Source: Celeribacter baekdonensis
GTDB taxonomy: Bacteria > Pseudomonadota > Alphaproteobacteria > Rhodobacterales > Rhodobacteraceae
Assembly (NCBI RefSeq): GCF_003047105.1
Contig: NZ_CP028475.1
Location: forward strand, 744,001-808,000
Direction of reading: 5' to 3'
DNA length: 64,000 bases
Made by a program: the position numbers and the translations under genes. Below are positions 35,470 to 44,192 of this stretch, in pieces (within the stretch, counting starts at the first letter, position 1; every line of letters begins with the position of its first letter). Under the pieces are notes generated by a model. The model was not told the origin of the DNA, searched no databases, and was given only the letters and a program-made list of their open reading frames with translations.

Positions 35470-36249
35470 ATGTCCGTACAAGCCTGCGCTGAGATCGTCC
35501 AAAAGGGCGACGAAGACCGGTTCCGCGCCACCATGGCCGCGCCTGTGGCCGCGCGCGAGGTGTTGTTTCCGATCCATGCCTTTTGTCTGGAGGTCGCGAA
35601 AGCGCCCTGGGTGACGAAAGAAAGCATGATCGCGGAGATGCGCCTGCAATTTTGGCGTGACGTGTTGACCGAGAAAACCGAAGGCAAAGCTCCGCGCGCC
35701 CATGAGGTGGCCGCGCCTTTGGCCGCCGTGTTGGACGTGGCGTCCGCTGAGGCGCTGGACGCCACGGTGACGGCGCGGCAATGGGATATTTACCGCGATC
35801 CGCATGAAGACGCGGCGGCGTTGTACCGTTATCTCCACGCGACCTACACGATCCCGCTGCATATTGCGGCGCGGCTTTTGGGGGCGCCGGATGCGGTCTC
35901 AAAGCCGCTCAACAGTCTGGGTCAGGGCGGGGCTTTGGCACGGTATTTCATGGCGATCCCGGCGCTTGTTGACGCGGGCCGGGTGCCGTTGCTCGATGGT
36001 CGGCCAGAGGCGGTGGCGACATTGGCAAAAGCCACGTTGGAACAGGCCCGTTGGGGCGCGCAGCAGTTGAGCAAGCTCAGCAAATCCGCACGCGCGCCAA
36101 TGATCGACGCGGTGATGATGTTGCCGATCCTGCGGCAAGCGGCAAAAGACCCAAGCGCGGTTTTGGACGGCCGTCTGAAACAGGGGCCCGCGCGCAAATC
36201 CCTGCGCTTGGCACTGGCGTCTCAGTCGCCGACATGGGGCTTGTTCTAA
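35470..36249 (+). CDS. Squalene/phytoene synthase family protein
   Basis: A 259-residue all-helical protein of the trans-isoprenyl diphosphate synthase head-to-head family. MRLQFWRDVL is the usual first-helix signature, and YRYLHATYTIPLHIAARLLG and LGQGGALARYFMAIPAL follow. The aspartate-rich motifs of true phytoene synthase (DxxxD) are weak, so it may be closer to the non-enzymatic NDUFAF6-like group. The ATG at 35470 is used because the family begins there; the longer open frame overlaps cimA. It ends 4 bp into the convergent RHH gene. Confidence 0.8.
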   Translation: MSVQACAEIVQKGDEDRFRATMAAPVAAREVLFPIHAFCLEVAKAPWVTKESMIAEMRLQFWRDVLTEKTEGKAPRAHEVAAPLAAVLDVASAEALDATVTARQWDIYRDPHEDAAALYRYLHATYTIPLHIAARLLGAPDAVSKPLNSLGQGGALARYFMAIPALVDAGRVPLLDGRPEAVATLAKATLEQARWGAQQLSKLSKSARAPMIDAVMMLPILRQAAKDPSAVLDGRLKQGPARKSLRLALASQSPTWGLF

Positions 36250-36470
36250 AGCAGTTTTTTCTGAGTGTAATCCAAGACATAGACCCGGATCGCGGAGGCC
36301 AGACCACTGTCCACGCCGCGGGTTTCATCAATCTCGGCGGCCAGCACATTGATCGGTAGATCGCGCTCTTTGGCAATGGCGCGAAAGGCGCGCCAAAACG
36401 CGTCTTCGAGCGAGACAGAGGTGCGGTGACCGTGCAGCGTCAACGAGCGCTTGACCGGACGCGCGCTCAT
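36246..36470 (-). CDS. Ribbon-helix-helix domain protein
   Basis: A 74-residue protein. KRSLTLHGHRTSVSLEDAFW is the beta-strand and first helix of an atypical RHH domain (the RHH_4 type common in alphaproteobacteria), followed by FRAIAKERDLPINVLAAEID. It is probably a small DNA-binding regulator. Its start overlaps the stop of the upstream DUF4169 gene by 4 bp, so the two are coupled. No toxin partner is visible. Confidence 0.85.
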   Translation of the reverse strand: MSARPVKRSLTLHGHRTSVSLEDAFWRAFRAIAKERDLPINVLAAEIDETRGVDSGLASAIRVYVLDYTQKKLL

Positions 36471-36655
36471 CTGTCGTCTTTCTTATGAGCGTCCAAAACG
36501 GCCTTGGCTTTGGCGGCTTGCGCCTGTTCCAGCGTCTTTTGCGCCTTGCTGCGACCGAATTTGACCGCATTTTCATCGGCCAATGCACGCTTGTCCGCGC
36601 GGGCCTTGGCCTTGCGAAACTGATTGAGATTGGTGACGGTGTGATCGGTGCTCAT
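36467..36655 (-). CDS. DUF4169 family protein
   Basis: A 62-residue, highly charged, helical protein (NLNQFRKAKARADKRALADE, then NAVKFGRSKAQK). This family of small alphaproteobacterial proteins has no known function. It sits directly upstream of the RHH gene with a 4-bp overlap, an arrangement frequent in Rhodobacterales. No membrane or signal sequence is seen. Confidence 0.85.
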   Translation of the reverse strand: MSTDHTVTNLNQFRKAKARADKRALADENAVKFGRSKAQKTLEQAQAAKAKAVLDAHKKDDR

Positions 36656-36703
36656 GGCGGCAATCTATCCCATACGCGGGCCAGCGCCAAGATGCGATGC
36701 GAA

Positions 36704-36735
36704 AGCCCCGTCCAGCGCGATGGAGAGACGGGGCT
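36704..36735 (-). terminator. Hairpin after the outer-membrane barrel gene
   Basis: AGCCCCGTC and GACGGGGCT form a perfect 9-bp stem around a 14-base loop; TTTCGCATC follows on the minus strand. Confidence 0.75.
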
Positions 36736-36757
36736 CATGTCTTGAGCTGAGATCGGT

Positions 36758-37576
36758 TTACATGCGTTGGAGTGGCACGCGCACGCCAATGCTCACAACC
36801 TGATTTTCGACGTCGAATTTCAGCGGGGTGACCGGGGATTCGCCGCCATCAATCGGGGTGCTGCCACCTTGGGCCGTGCCGAAATTATAGTAGCGATAGC
36901 TGGCCTCCAGGATGACGGGCCATTGGCCGGGTCTGGTGAGCTGCCAACTGGCACCAAAGCCTACGGAATAGGCAAGGCTGGTCGAACTGTCGCCCTCAAA
37001 GCTGCGATTGACCCCGGTCACCAGGCTGTCATTGGTCCGGGTCCAGTCGCCAACTTTGTTGTTGGCAAGACCAAGGCCGACCACGACAAAGGGGTTGAAG
37101 GTGGTGTTTTTGCCAGCCGCCTCAAGCGGCGAATAATAGAGACTGCCCATCAAGGCGTTGGTGTTCAGCGAGGCCGAGGTGATGTCGGCGTGACTGGCGC
37201 AATCCGACCCATCGGATGCCGAGGCGCAGGGGCCAGTGACGTTCATCGACTCGGAAAAGGCCACGCCCAGATCGAAACGATAGCCATTCATCCAATCAAA
37301 GCCTATTGCCACAGCACCAAAGCCGCCATCTTGGCCGCTTAGGTCAAAATTGACTTGCGGATCAGTCGGGTAGCCATGGGGTTGCCACGATCCATCGGTG
37401 ATATCCGTGGTGGCCATGCCCAATTCGGCACGCAGATAGGGGCCGTAGGTGACACTGGCAAGGCCTGCACCGGGCAGGTTGTCGGGGGCCGCGGCCAGAG
37501 GCGCGGAAAGCATGGCGAGCACCGTCACACTCAAAGCGAGCGGTGCAAGGCGGGAGATGTGCGCGGACGGTTTCAT
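36758..37576 (-). CDS. Outer membrane beta-barrel protein
   Basis: A 272-residue secreted protein. The signal peptide covers about residues 1-30 (LAPLALSVTVLAMLSAPLAA). After it come alternating polar/hydrophobic beta-strands with glycine-rich turns (YGPYLRAELGMA, FGAVAIGFDWMNGYRFDLGVAFS, STSLAYSVGFGASWQ) and a final VVSIGVRVPLQRM, close to an outer-membrane C-terminal pattern. Two cysteines in CASASDGSDCAS could bridge a surface loop. GGAG lies five bases before the ATG at 37576. It resembles Opa/OmpW-sized porin-like proteins; the substrate or role is unknown. Confidence 0.82.
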   Translation of the reverse strand: MKPSAHISRLAPLALSVTVLAMLSAPLAAAPDNLPGAGLASVTYGPYLRAELGMATTDITDGSWQPHGYPTDPQVNFDLSGQDGGFGAVAIGFDWMNGYRFDLGVAFSESMNVTGPCASASDGSDCASHADITSASLNTNALMGSLYYSPLEAAGKNTTFNPFVVVGLGLANNKVGDWTRTNDSLVTGVNRSFEGDSSTSLAYSVGFGASWQLTRPGQWPVILEASYRYYNFGTAQGGSTPIDGGESPVTPLKFDVENQVVSIGVRVPLQRM

Positions 37577-37630
37577 AGGGGCTCCGTTTGTTTTTATCTG
37601 TACTCTGAGGGGCAAAAGCCACTGGTGCGG

Positions 37631-37649
37631 GAGGCCCCAGTGGGGCCTC
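37631..37649. terminator. Hairpin between two secreted-protein genes
   Basis: GAGGCCCC-AGT-GGGGCCTC, a perfect 8-bp stem with a 3-base loop, lies 36 bases after the stop of the glycine-rich protein gene. There is no T-run. Confidence 0.6.
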
Positions 37650-37684
37650 GCCTTAGCGCTGTGTGGAGATAAAACGGGCAGGGC

Positions 37685-38458
37685 TTAACCGTGTCCTGCC
37701 AGTACCGCGATGCGAATGGCCTCGGCATCGGCCGCAAGGGCGGCGGCCTCGGCCGCACTCATCGGCACGCCGAGAATGGTCGTGACAGCGATCACCGTAT
37801 CCGTCGAAATCGGGACAGTTTTATCGGAGGCGATCCCCAAAAGCGCGGCCAAAATCGTATTGATATCGTTGCTCACGCCGCTGGCGGCCAAGGGAGCTTG
37901 CCCTTCGAGATAGGCCTGAAACAAGGCCAGACTTTGCAGCGGGCTGTCGATGATCACAGTGTCATCCCAGTTGAGGGACAGCTCGGTGATCATGTCTTCG
38001 AGGCTCAGATTGTAGAATTCAACCGCGTCGCCCGACAATTCGGCAAGCGCTTCGGTGAGCGCCCGATCCAACACATGTTCGGGGGAACGGGCGACATTCA
38101 GACGGCCAATTTCAACCTCTGGGATGCCTTCGTCGGCCCAAACCGGCCCACCAGCCCCTGCGTTGGAACTGTCTTGATTGGCACGCGGACCTGAACCATC
38201 AGATGCGTCGCCCGGCCCACCTTGGCCAGACCCCTGTGCTCCGGTGGATTGGCCACCATGACCTTCTTCACCGCCGCTACCAGAGCCAGCGTTTGGGCCT
38301 TTTTGCCCCCCGTCGCCCTCGTCTTCGGCGGCATAAGCAGGTGTCACAACATCTACACTCATTACATAGGCCGTGGTTCCAACCAAAGCCGCACTCAATG
38401 CCAAAACAGACAATGCACTCATAAGTTTCGATTTTTTGGATGTGGCAAAGTATGTCAT
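37685..38458 (-). CDS. Secreted glycine/serine-rich hypothetical protein
   Basis: A 257-residue protein of unknown function. An N-terminal signal (basic KKSK, hydrophobic SALSVLALSAALVGTTAYVM, then TPAYAAED) is followed by a low-complexity linker of about 50 residues made of Gly, Ser, Glu and Gln. A short acidic motif (EGIPEVEIGRLNVARSPEHVLDRALTE, split here only by length) opens the C-terminal helical domain, which ends in an alanine-rich region. GGGGGAGGAC precedes the ATG. An Fnr-like box lies 106 bases upstream, so expression may depend on oxygen. Exported adaptor or matrix roles are guesses. Confidence 0.8.
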   Translation of the reverse strand: MTYFATSKKSKLMSALSVLALSAALVGTTAYVMSVDVVTPAYAAEDEGDGGQKGPNAGSGSGGEEGHGGQSTGAQGSGQGGPGDASDGSGPRANQDSSNAGAGGPVWADEGIPEVEIGRLNVARSPEHVLDRALTEALAELSGDAVEFYNLSLEDMITELSLNWDDTVIIDSPLQSLALFQAYLEGQAPLAASGVSNDINTILAALLGIASDKTVPISTDTVIAVTTILGVPMSAAEAAALAADAEAIRIAVLAGHG

Positions 38459-38563
38459 GATGTCCTCCCCCTGTCACATTATGTCCAATGGCTTTGGGGC
38501 GCGAAGTCTGCCCTTGCCGTGTTGGACGATGTCATCATTATAGATCACAGGCGGAAAATTACC

Positions 38564-38577
38564 TTGATGCGGGTCAA
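38564..38577. promoter_or_regulatory. Fnr/FnrL-like binding site
   Basis: TTGATGCGGGTCAA fits the Crp/Fnr half-site pattern TTGAT-N4-ATCAA with one deviation (G for A). It is centred about 112 bases upstream of the start of the glycine-rich secreted protein gene. Confidence 0.5.
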
Positions 38578-38627
38578 GGCGAAACAATACGTTCATTTAA
38601 ATATTGTTATTCTTGCATGCTATGACT

Positions 38628-38650
38628 TTTTCGCATCACCTATGCGAAAA
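38628..38650. promoter_or_regulatory. Perfect 9-bp palindrome (operator or hairpin)
   Basis: TTTTCGCAT and ATGCGAAAA are exact inverted repeats separated by five bases (CACCT). It is AT-rich, with A's and T's at the ends, so it could be either an operator or a terminator-like hairpin; no gene ends nearby, which favours an operator. Confidence 0.45.
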
Positions 38651-38814
38651 TAACATATCTAAACGGGTCTCTCGTAAAATGCGCACAGCGTTGGGGGAGG
38701 GGCGTCCCTCAGGAAAACACTGTCACTGGGGCGCGCCCCCCCGCGTTACGAAACGGCTGGTGTGGATGTCGGGGGCGGTTGAGCACCGAGGATCATCTCC
38801 GTGGCGCGCTGGGA

Positions 38815-39126
38815 TCAGTTTTGGATCGGGCCTTCTGGTCGATAGTGATCCATCACAGCATCTAACCTGTCGTTGGTGATCGCTGCATTCTCGCGTTGCA
38901 AACAGGGCAAAAGGATCGCCTTGTTGTCGTGCTGGCGCGCAGCAGTGGGTGCGTGATCGACGTCCGGGGCAACGTTCATGAAACAGGTGACGAACACCTG
39001 TTCTGGAATGCCCAAATCAGCAGCGATCAAATCCGTTGGACGGTTTGGATCTGCGCGTTTCAAATCCTGAGCCTGGAGCTGTGTGGCGCACAGCATGGCA
39101 AGGGCGAGCGTTGTGAGACGTATCAT
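38815..39126 (-). CDS. Small secreted hypothetical protein
   Basis: A 103-residue protein with a signal peptide (MIRLTTLALAMLCATQLQAQ, cleavage after QAQ). The mature part has two cysteines (VTCFMNVAP and LLPCLQRENA) that could form a disulfide, and no recognised domain. CAGGAGG lies seven bases before the ATG, a strong site, so it is very probably real. It stands between fumC and the AT-rich region on the same strand as both. Confidence 0.75.
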   Translation of the reverse strand: MIRLTTLALAMLCATQLQAQDLKRADPNRPTDLIAADLGIPEQVFVTCFMNVAPDVDHAPTAARQHDNKAILLPCLQRENAAITNDRLDAVMDHYRPEGPIQN

Positions 39127-39191
39127 ATTTGACCTCCTGTCGGTGAGGTCAATACGTGGGGCCTTCGGGGTTCCGTCGCCGTGACAGGCAA

Positions 39192-39216
39192 AAAGGGCGA
39201 CCAGAGGCCGCCCTTT
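39192..39216 (-). terminator. Intrinsic terminator after fumC
   Basis: AAAGGGCG (39192-39199) pairs with CGCCCTTT (39209-39216) around a 9-base loop; the minus strand continues with TT after the stem. Confidence 0.8.
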
Positions 39217-39243
39217 GTCACAGTCCTTTGGTGAGGAGAGGGG

Positions 39244-40650
39244 TTAGTCTTTCGGGCCGATCATCTGTTCCGGGCGGACCACGGCGTCAAAGGTGGCCTC
39301 ATCGACAAAGCCCAAAGCGATGGCTTCTTCTTTCAATGTGGTGCCATTTTTATGCGCGGTTTTGGCAACTTTGGTGGCGTTGTCATAGCCGATGGTCGGG
39401 GCCAAAGCGGTGACCAACATCAAGCTCTCATGCAAGAGTTTCTCGATGCGCGGTTCGTTGGCTTCGATGCCCACCACCATGTTGTCGGTAAAGGCGGAGG
39501 CGCTGTCACCCAAAAGCTGCATGGATTGCAAGACGTTATAGGACATCATCGGGTTGTAGACGTTGAGCTCGAAATGACCTTGGCTGCCAGCAAAGCCCAC
39601 TGCGGCGTCATTGCCCATGACATGGGCGCAGACCATGGTCAGCGCTTCGGCTTGGGTCGGGTTGACCTTGCCCGGCATAATCGAAGACCCCGGCTCGTTT
39701 TCTGGCAGGATCAATTCGCCCAAACCACAGCGCGGGCCGGATCCCAAAAGGCGGATGTCGTTGGCGATTTTGAACAGCGAGGCGGCGACGGTTTTGAGCG
39801 CACCTGAGAACATCACCATGGCGTCATGGGCCGCGAGCGCTTCGAATTTGTTCGGCGCGGTCACGAAGGGCAGGCCAGTGATCTCGGCCATGTTTTTCGC
39901 CACAGCTTCGGCCCAGCCTTTTTGGGTGTTGAGCCCGGTGCCCACGGCGGTGCCGCCCTGTGCCAGCTCATAAATCGCGGGCAGGCACATCTCGACGCGC
40001 TTGATGCCCATGCGGACCTGATGCGCATAGCCAGAGAATTCCTGACCCAATGTCAGCGGGGTGGCGTCCTGAGTATGGGTGCGACCGATTTTGATGATGT
40101 CTTTAAAGGCGTCGGCTTTGACGTCAAGCGCTTCGGCCAATTTGGTCAGACCCGGCAGCAACACATCACGCGCCTGCATGCCGATGCCGACATGCATCGC
40201 GGTCGGGAATGTATCATTCGAAGACTGACCCATGTTGCAATGATCGTTCGGGTGAACCGGCTTTTTCGACCCCATTTCGCCGCCGAGCATCTCAATCGCA
40301 CGGTTCGAGATCACTTCGTTGGCGTTCATGTTGGACTGGGTGCCGGACCCGGTTTGCCACACCACGAGCGGGAAGTTGTCGTCGAATTTGCCGTCGATCA
40401 CCTCGGTCGCTGCGGCGACAATCGCATCGCCCAACTCTTTGGCCAGATTGCCTTGGGCCATGTTTTCCATCGCGCAGGCCTTTTTGACCACGCCCAGCGC
40501 GCGGATGATCGGCACCGGCTGACGTTCCCAACCGATCGGAAAGTTCAGGATCGAGCGCTGGGTTTGCGCGCCCCAATATTTGTCGGAAGGAACTTCGAGC
40601 GGGCCAAAGCTATCAGTTTCGGTGCGGGTGGTGGTCACGGGGGTGGACAT
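39244..40650 (-). CDS. fumC: Fumarate hydratase class II
   Basis: A 468-residue homotetrameric iron-free fumarase of the TCA cycle. The fumarase/aspartase signature [13 protein letters not shown] (near residue 317) contains the catalytic serine; [11 protein letters not shown] and [20 protein letters not shown] are the other conserved regions. The start [27 protein letters not shown] opening and total length are standard. AAGGGAGATC precedes the ATG. It is monocistronic, with its own terminator. Confidence 0.96.
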   Translation of the reverse strand: MSTPVTTTRTETDSFGPLEVPSDKYWGAQTQRSILNFPIGWERQPVPIIRALGVVKKACAMENMAQGNLAKELGDAIVAAATEVIDGKFDDNFPLVVWQTGSGTQSNMNANEVISNRAIEMLGGEMGSKKPVHPNDHCNMGQSSNDTFPTAMHVGIGMQARDVLLPGLTKLAEALDVKADAFKDIIKIGRTHTQDATPLTLGQEFSGYAHQVRMGIKRVEMCLPAIYELAQGGTAVGTGLNTQKGWAEAVAKNMAEITGLPFVTAPNKFEALAAHDAMVMFSGALKTVAASLFKIANDIRLLGSGPRCGLGELILPENEPGSSIMPGKVNPTQAEALTMVCAHVMGNDAAVGFAGSQGHFELNVYNPMMSYNVLQSMQLLGDSASAFTDNMVVGIEANEPRIEKLLHESLMLVTALAPTIGYDNATKVAKTAHKNGTTLKEEAIALGFVDEATFDAVVRPEQMIGPKD

Positions 40651-40782
40651 GGGGGGATCTCCCTTGGTGCAATGCCAAATATTGCCTTGGCTATACGCGC
40701 TCAGGGGGGCTCATGCAATGTATACGGACGCATACATCTCCATGGTAGCGCTAAAAGATCGCCGGGGTGGCCGCCTGTGCGT

Positions 40783-41340
40783 CTAAATCGGCTGACGCGT
40801 GTATTCAAACACCCGCGCGGGCGGCAAATTGGCCCAGATCGTGCCCTTTTTGCGTGCGGTGATGCCATGTTGGCGCTGCATTGCCGGGTCAATCGGAGAG
40901 CTGAACGCATAGGTGAATTGGGTAAAGACGCCGCCCGGACGCAGGCAGGCAAAGACCGAGGCAAGGATGCCGTCCTGTAGCTCGGGGCGGTTGAGCAACG
41001 GCACGCCGGACAAAACCGCGCCGACATTGGCGGGCAGAACGTGATGGATTTCGGTGGCGGAGCGGTTGAGCACCTGAACACCGGGGAATTTGCGGCGCAG
41101 ATCGTCGCAGAACCGGGCGTTCAGTTCAAACAGGGTGAGCCGCTCAGGGGCCACGCCGCGTTCCAAAATCGCGCGGGTGAACACGCCGGTGCCCGGCCCG
41201 ATTTCAACGATAGGCCCCTCACTCTGCTCAAGCCCTGCCGCCATGACCCGCGCCATCGCCGAGGAGGAGGGCGCAATCGCGCGCACATCGTCAGGGTTGC
41301 GGATCATCTCTCCTAGGAAAACAGCAAAATCGCGCGGCAT
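40783..41340 (-). CDS. SAM-dependent methyltransferase, phospholipid N-methyltransferase (PmtA)-like
   Basis: A 185-residue methyltransferase. The SAM-binding motif VEIGPGTGVFTRAIL (near residue 44) and RLTLFELNARFCDDLRRKFP (acidic loop) are intact, and VGAVLSGVPLLNRPE and LRPGGVFTQFTYAF complete the fold. The overall pattern matches Rhodobacter PmtA-type enzymes that methylate phosphatidylethanolamine to phosphatidylcholine. AGGAGAG precedes the ATG at 41340; the longer frame upstream reads through AT-rich non-coding sequence. An rRNA-adenine-type methylase is less likely. Confidence 0.8.
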   Translation of the reverse strand: MPRDFAVFLGEMIRNPDDVRAIAPSSSAMARVMAAGLEQSEGPIVEIGPGTGVFTRAILERGVAPERLTLFELNARFCDDLRRKFPGVQVLNRSATEIHHVLPANVGAVLSGVPLLNRPELQDGILASVFACLRPGGVFTQFTYAFSSPIDPAMQRQHGITARKKGTIWANLPPARVFEYTRQPI

Positions 41341-41485
41341 ATCGGCTCTCCTCTGGCGTGACGCTGAGATAGCAGTGCCGATAGGCGCGTGATCTGACAA
41401 GGGGAGAGCTGTGCGTGTTACGCAAAATTCACGAAGCTGTTTCGTGGTCGTTAAATGAGGGCCAGTTAAAAGGGGCCTGTTAAAA

Positions 41486-41504
41486 AGGGGCCGCGCGGGC
41501 CCCT
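41486..41504 (-). terminator. Intrinsic terminator of sspB
   Basis: AGGGGCC and GGCCCCT form a perfect 7-bp stem around GCGCG; on the minus strand TTTT follows at once. It lies four bases past the sspB stop. Confidence 0.85.
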
Positions 41505-41507
41505 CTC

Positions 41508-42011
41508 TCATTTGCGAAACTTGTCGAGCGAGACGATTTCCGCCTCTTTCGGCCCATCCGCTGTGGCGTCTGATGTGTCGGTCTCTTCCTTGCGCTCAAA
41601 GCTTTTGACTTCGGCGTCATGCGGGATCTCGTCACCGTCCATCTCTTCGACATCGTAATCTTGGGTCTCAAAGCGCAGGCCGAATTCCACGGAGGGGTCC
41701 ACAAAGGTGCGGATCGCGTCATAGGGAATGTACAAAGGCTCCGGGCTGTCTCCGAAATTCAATGTGATCGCCACGCCATCATCGGTGACGTCAAGATTGT
41801 CGAACCAATGCTGAATGACGATGGTCATTTCCTCGGGATAACGATCCGAGAGCCAATCGGCCAGTTCCACATCCGGGTGCATGGTGTCGAAGGTGATAAA
41901 GAAATGATGATCCCCCGGCAGGCCATCTTTGGCCACGCCGTCAAGCACCTTACGGATCAGACCACGCATCGCGTCATGCATGAGGTTCCCGTAGTCGATG
42001 GTTTTGGCCAT
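41508..42011 (-). CDS. sspB: ClpXP adaptor SspB (alphaproteobacterial type)
   Basis: A 167-residue adaptor that binds the ssrA tag and delivers tagged proteins to ClpXP. The N-terminal Sm-like domain (MRGLIRKVLDGVAKDGLPGDHHFFITFDT, given in parts here) and strands VELADWLSDRYPEEMTIVIQH and VAITLNFGDSPEPLYIPYDAI match alpha-SspB. A disordered acidic linker leads to the ClpX-binding tail IVSLDKFRK. The ATG at 42011 is preceded by AAAGGATGC. The tmRNA that makes its substrate tag lies 3 kb away in this window. Confidence 0.92.
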   Translation of the reverse strand: MAKTIDYGNLMHDAMRGLIRKVLDGVAKDGLPGDHHFFITFDTMHPDVELADWLSDRYPEEMTIVIQHWFDNLDVTDDGVAITLNFGDSPEPLYIPYDAIRTFVDPSVEFGLRFETQDYDVEEMDGDEIPHDAEVKSFERKEETDTSDATADGPKEAEIVSLDKFRK

Positions 42012-42077
42012 CTGTGCATCCTTTCTGTGTCTCCTGTGGTGCAGCATACGAGATTCTGCGGCTAAGGAAAGAGGTCA

Positions 42078-43379
42078 TCAAAGGACAATATGAAACGCGA
42101 GCCCCGCAAGTGCCACAAGGGCCAGCACTGTCATCAATCCGCGTTTGAGCGCAAAGAGCAAAACCGCCGCCAGTGCCATAAGGGCGAGGGCCTTGAGATC
42201 AAGGCTCTGCAGCATCGGTAGATCAAGGCGCACAGGACCGGCCTCTATCCGGGTGGTTTGGGCAAAGAGCACATGCAGGGTGAACCACCAAGACAGCGAG
42301 GCGATAACGCCCACCACGGCGGCGGTGATCGCCTTGAGCGCGCCGGAGAGCCGCGGGCGGGTGCTGATCCAGCCGATGTACGGTGCTCCGGCGAAAATCC
42401 AGAGAAAACAGGGCACAAAGGTGACCCAAAGCGTCAAAGCCGCGCCGATCACGCCGCCCCACAGGCCCAAAGGGGTGGCCGCCATATAGCCGACGAACTC
42501 GGTCACCAAAATCAGCGGTCCCGGCGTGGTTTCGGCCAGTCCCAAACCGTCAAGCATGGCCTCGGGCGTGAGCCAGCCTTGGGTGTTCACCACCTCTTGG
42601 CTCATATAGGCCAACACCGCATAGGCACCGCCAAAGGTCACCACGGCAAGGCGCGAGAAAAACAACCCGATCGCCAAAAGCCGCTCTTGGCCCGTGGCCC
42701 AAAGGGCAAGCAAGGGCGCGGCCCACAGCGCGCCCCATACGAGGAGCGTGCGGGGGAGATGGTGGGCTTTGGGTGCGGCGTGGGGTTGGACCTCTGCGGG
42801 GGCAGCGGTGAGCGCTCCGACGAGCGCGGCCGCAAAGACGATCACCGGGAACGGCACGGCAAACACCGCAATCATCACGAAAGACATCACCGCCAAAGCC
42901 CAACGATCCGGCCGCCCCAAAGCCTTTTTCCCCAAACGAAACAGGGCTTGCAGCACGATCAGGGTCACTGTGGCTTTGACGCCTAAAAACAGCGCTTCAG
43001 AGAGGGGCAGGTGGCCGAATTGGGCGTAAAGGGCGGCCAGCACCAACATGACCAACGCGCCGGGGAGGACAAAAAACAGTCCCGCGATGACGCCGCCGGG
43101 CACGCCGCGCAAACGCCAGCCGCAATAGGTGGCAAGCTGCATCGCTTCGGGACCGGGCAACATCATGCAAAAGGACAGCGCGCTGAGAAACCCGTCCTCG
43201 TCCATCCAATCGCGGCTTTCGACCACTTCGCGGTGCATCACTGCGATTTGTGCTGCTGGTCCGCCAAAGGACAATAGGCCAATGCGGGCGAAGGTTTTGA
43301 GAAAGTCGGGCAGGGGTGCCGGGGGCAAGGGTATCGGGGGCAGGGGCGTCATCTGAGCGCTCACGTTTGTCCGGGCCAC
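42078..43379 (-). CDS. chrA: Chromate transporter ChrA, bidomain
   Basis: A 433-residue inner-membrane exporter of the CHR family with two homologous halves. The first carries FGGPAAQIAVMHREVVE and LPGPEAMQLATYCGWRLRG, the second TFGGAYAVLAYMSQEVV and TTPGPLILVTEFVGYMA. About 10-12 helices are expected. The GTG at 43379 and an ATG at 43352 are both possible starts; neither has a strong ribosome site. It lies 54 bases after the phytochelatin-synthase-like gene on the same strand, which hints at a shared metal or oxyanion theme. Confidence 0.92.
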   Translation of the reverse strand: MARTNVSAQMTPLPPIPLPPAPLPDFLKTFARIGLLSFGGPAAQIAVMHREVVESRDWMDEDGFLSALSFCMMLPGPEAMQLATYCGWRLRGVPGGVIAGLFFVLPGALVMLVLAALYAQFGHLPLSEALFLGVKATVTLIVLQALFRLGKKALGRPDRWALAVMSFVMIAVFAVPFPVIVFAAALVGALTAAPAEVQPHAAPKAHHLPRTLLVWGALWAAPLLALWATGQERLLAIGLFFSRLAVVTFGGAYAVLAYMSQEVVNTQGWLTPEAMLDGLGLAETTPGPLILVTEFVGYMAATPLGLWGGVIGAALTLWVTFVPCFLWIFAGAPYIGWISTRPRLSGALKAITAAVVGVIASLSWWFTLHVLFAQTTRIEAGPVRLDLPMLQSLDLKALALMALAAVLLFALKRGLMTVLALVALAGLAFHIVL

Positions 43380-43433
43380 ATGTCCGGCGCGCCTTTGGTA
43401 AACGCCCCTGCCTCTGGGTCAAGGGGTCGTGCG

Positions 43434-44192
43434 TCAATTCGCCAAAGAGAGGCGCACCAAACCGCCGGTTTCGCCCTCAAGCACGCCATGCTCCGCCGAG
43501 GTCGGTTTCACCATCGCCTCAACCAAGACCGGCACCGAGGTCCAATAGGGGATGTACCATTCCTGATCGACCTCCAGGATCAACACCTCGTCCTTGGTGG
43601 CGTCATAGGCGCCGATCACGGAGACATGCGGGCCGTCCCAGTCGCCGGTGACGACGCCTTGGTTGAAATAGACCATCATCGCGTCTTCGGCGCTTTGCTC
43701 ATTCAGCGTCAACCACGCGCGCACGGTGGCGAGTGTGGCATCTGAGGCATCGGTGGGTTTAAAGGAACTGACTGTATAGCTGTCGAGACCGGCCGCTATG
43801 AGCGCCTCACCGGCATAGGTTTCAAGTTCGGCAAAGGTCACACCATCGCCGCCCTCGGCGGAGATGTCCGACCAATGGGCATCGCCGACGCGCTCCAACA
43901 GGTCGGGTTGGGTCATCACCGTGTCTTCGGCATTGGCGGGCAGGCCAGAAAGCCCGTTGACCGCGCCTGTGATGGCGGCAACCGAGCAGGCGGAGGTGGT
44001 GAATTGCATTTTAACATAGGGCGAGAAGGCCCAGTAATCAGGCGCGGGTGCTTGGCGCAGATAGTCCGTGGCCTGTGTGACGGGGGTCGCGTTTGGCCCG
44101 AGTTTCGGCAGCGGCGCGTCCTGTGCGCTCAGGGGCAAGGACAGGGACGCAAGCGTTGCAAGTGCCAGTGGAAGAGCAAAGAATTTGGTCAT
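43434..44192 (-). CDS. Secreted phytochelatin synthase-like (C39-like) cysteine peptidase
   Basis: A 252-residue exported protein. A signal peptide of about 23 residues (LALATLASLSLPLSAQ) is followed by a domain with the phytochelatin-synthase triad pattern. Cys69 is in FTTSACSVAA, His189 in DGPHVSVIGAYD and Asp209 in LILEVDQEWYIPYW, the last strongly like the family's D...Y-P-W strand. The spacing (120 and 20 residues) is close to that of the plant and cyanobacterial enzymes. Short bacterial members mainly hydrolyse glutathione rather than make phytochelatins. Periplasmic location and the neighbouring chrA suggest metal or thiol chemistry, which is inference. Confidence 0.75.
   Translation of the reverse strand: MTKFFALPLALATLASLSLPLSAQDAPLPKLGPNATPVTQATDYLRQAPAPDYWAFSPYVKMQFTTSACSVAAITGAVNGLSGLPANAEDTVMTQPDLLERVGDAHWSDISAEGGDGVTFAELETYAGEALIAAGLDSYTVSSFKPTDASDATLATVRAWLTLNEQSAEDAMMVYFNQGVVTGDWDGPHVSVIGAYDATKDEVLILEVDQEWYIPYWTSVPVLVEAMVKPTSAEHGVLEGETGGLVRLSLAN

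Larger units (their letters stand above)
38459..38814. other. AT-rich intergenic control region
   Basis: About 355 bases, clearly richer in A/T than the surroundings, with no gene I can support. It serves as promoter region for the glycine-rich protein gene (minus). It contains the Fnr-like box and a perfect palindrome listed separately. Confidence 0.6.

Noticed and set aside
36246..36655. RHH plus DUF4169 as a toxin-antitoxin pair
   Set aside because: The order and overlap resemble one, but neither protein looks like a toxin and both are widespread core genes in Rhodobacterales.
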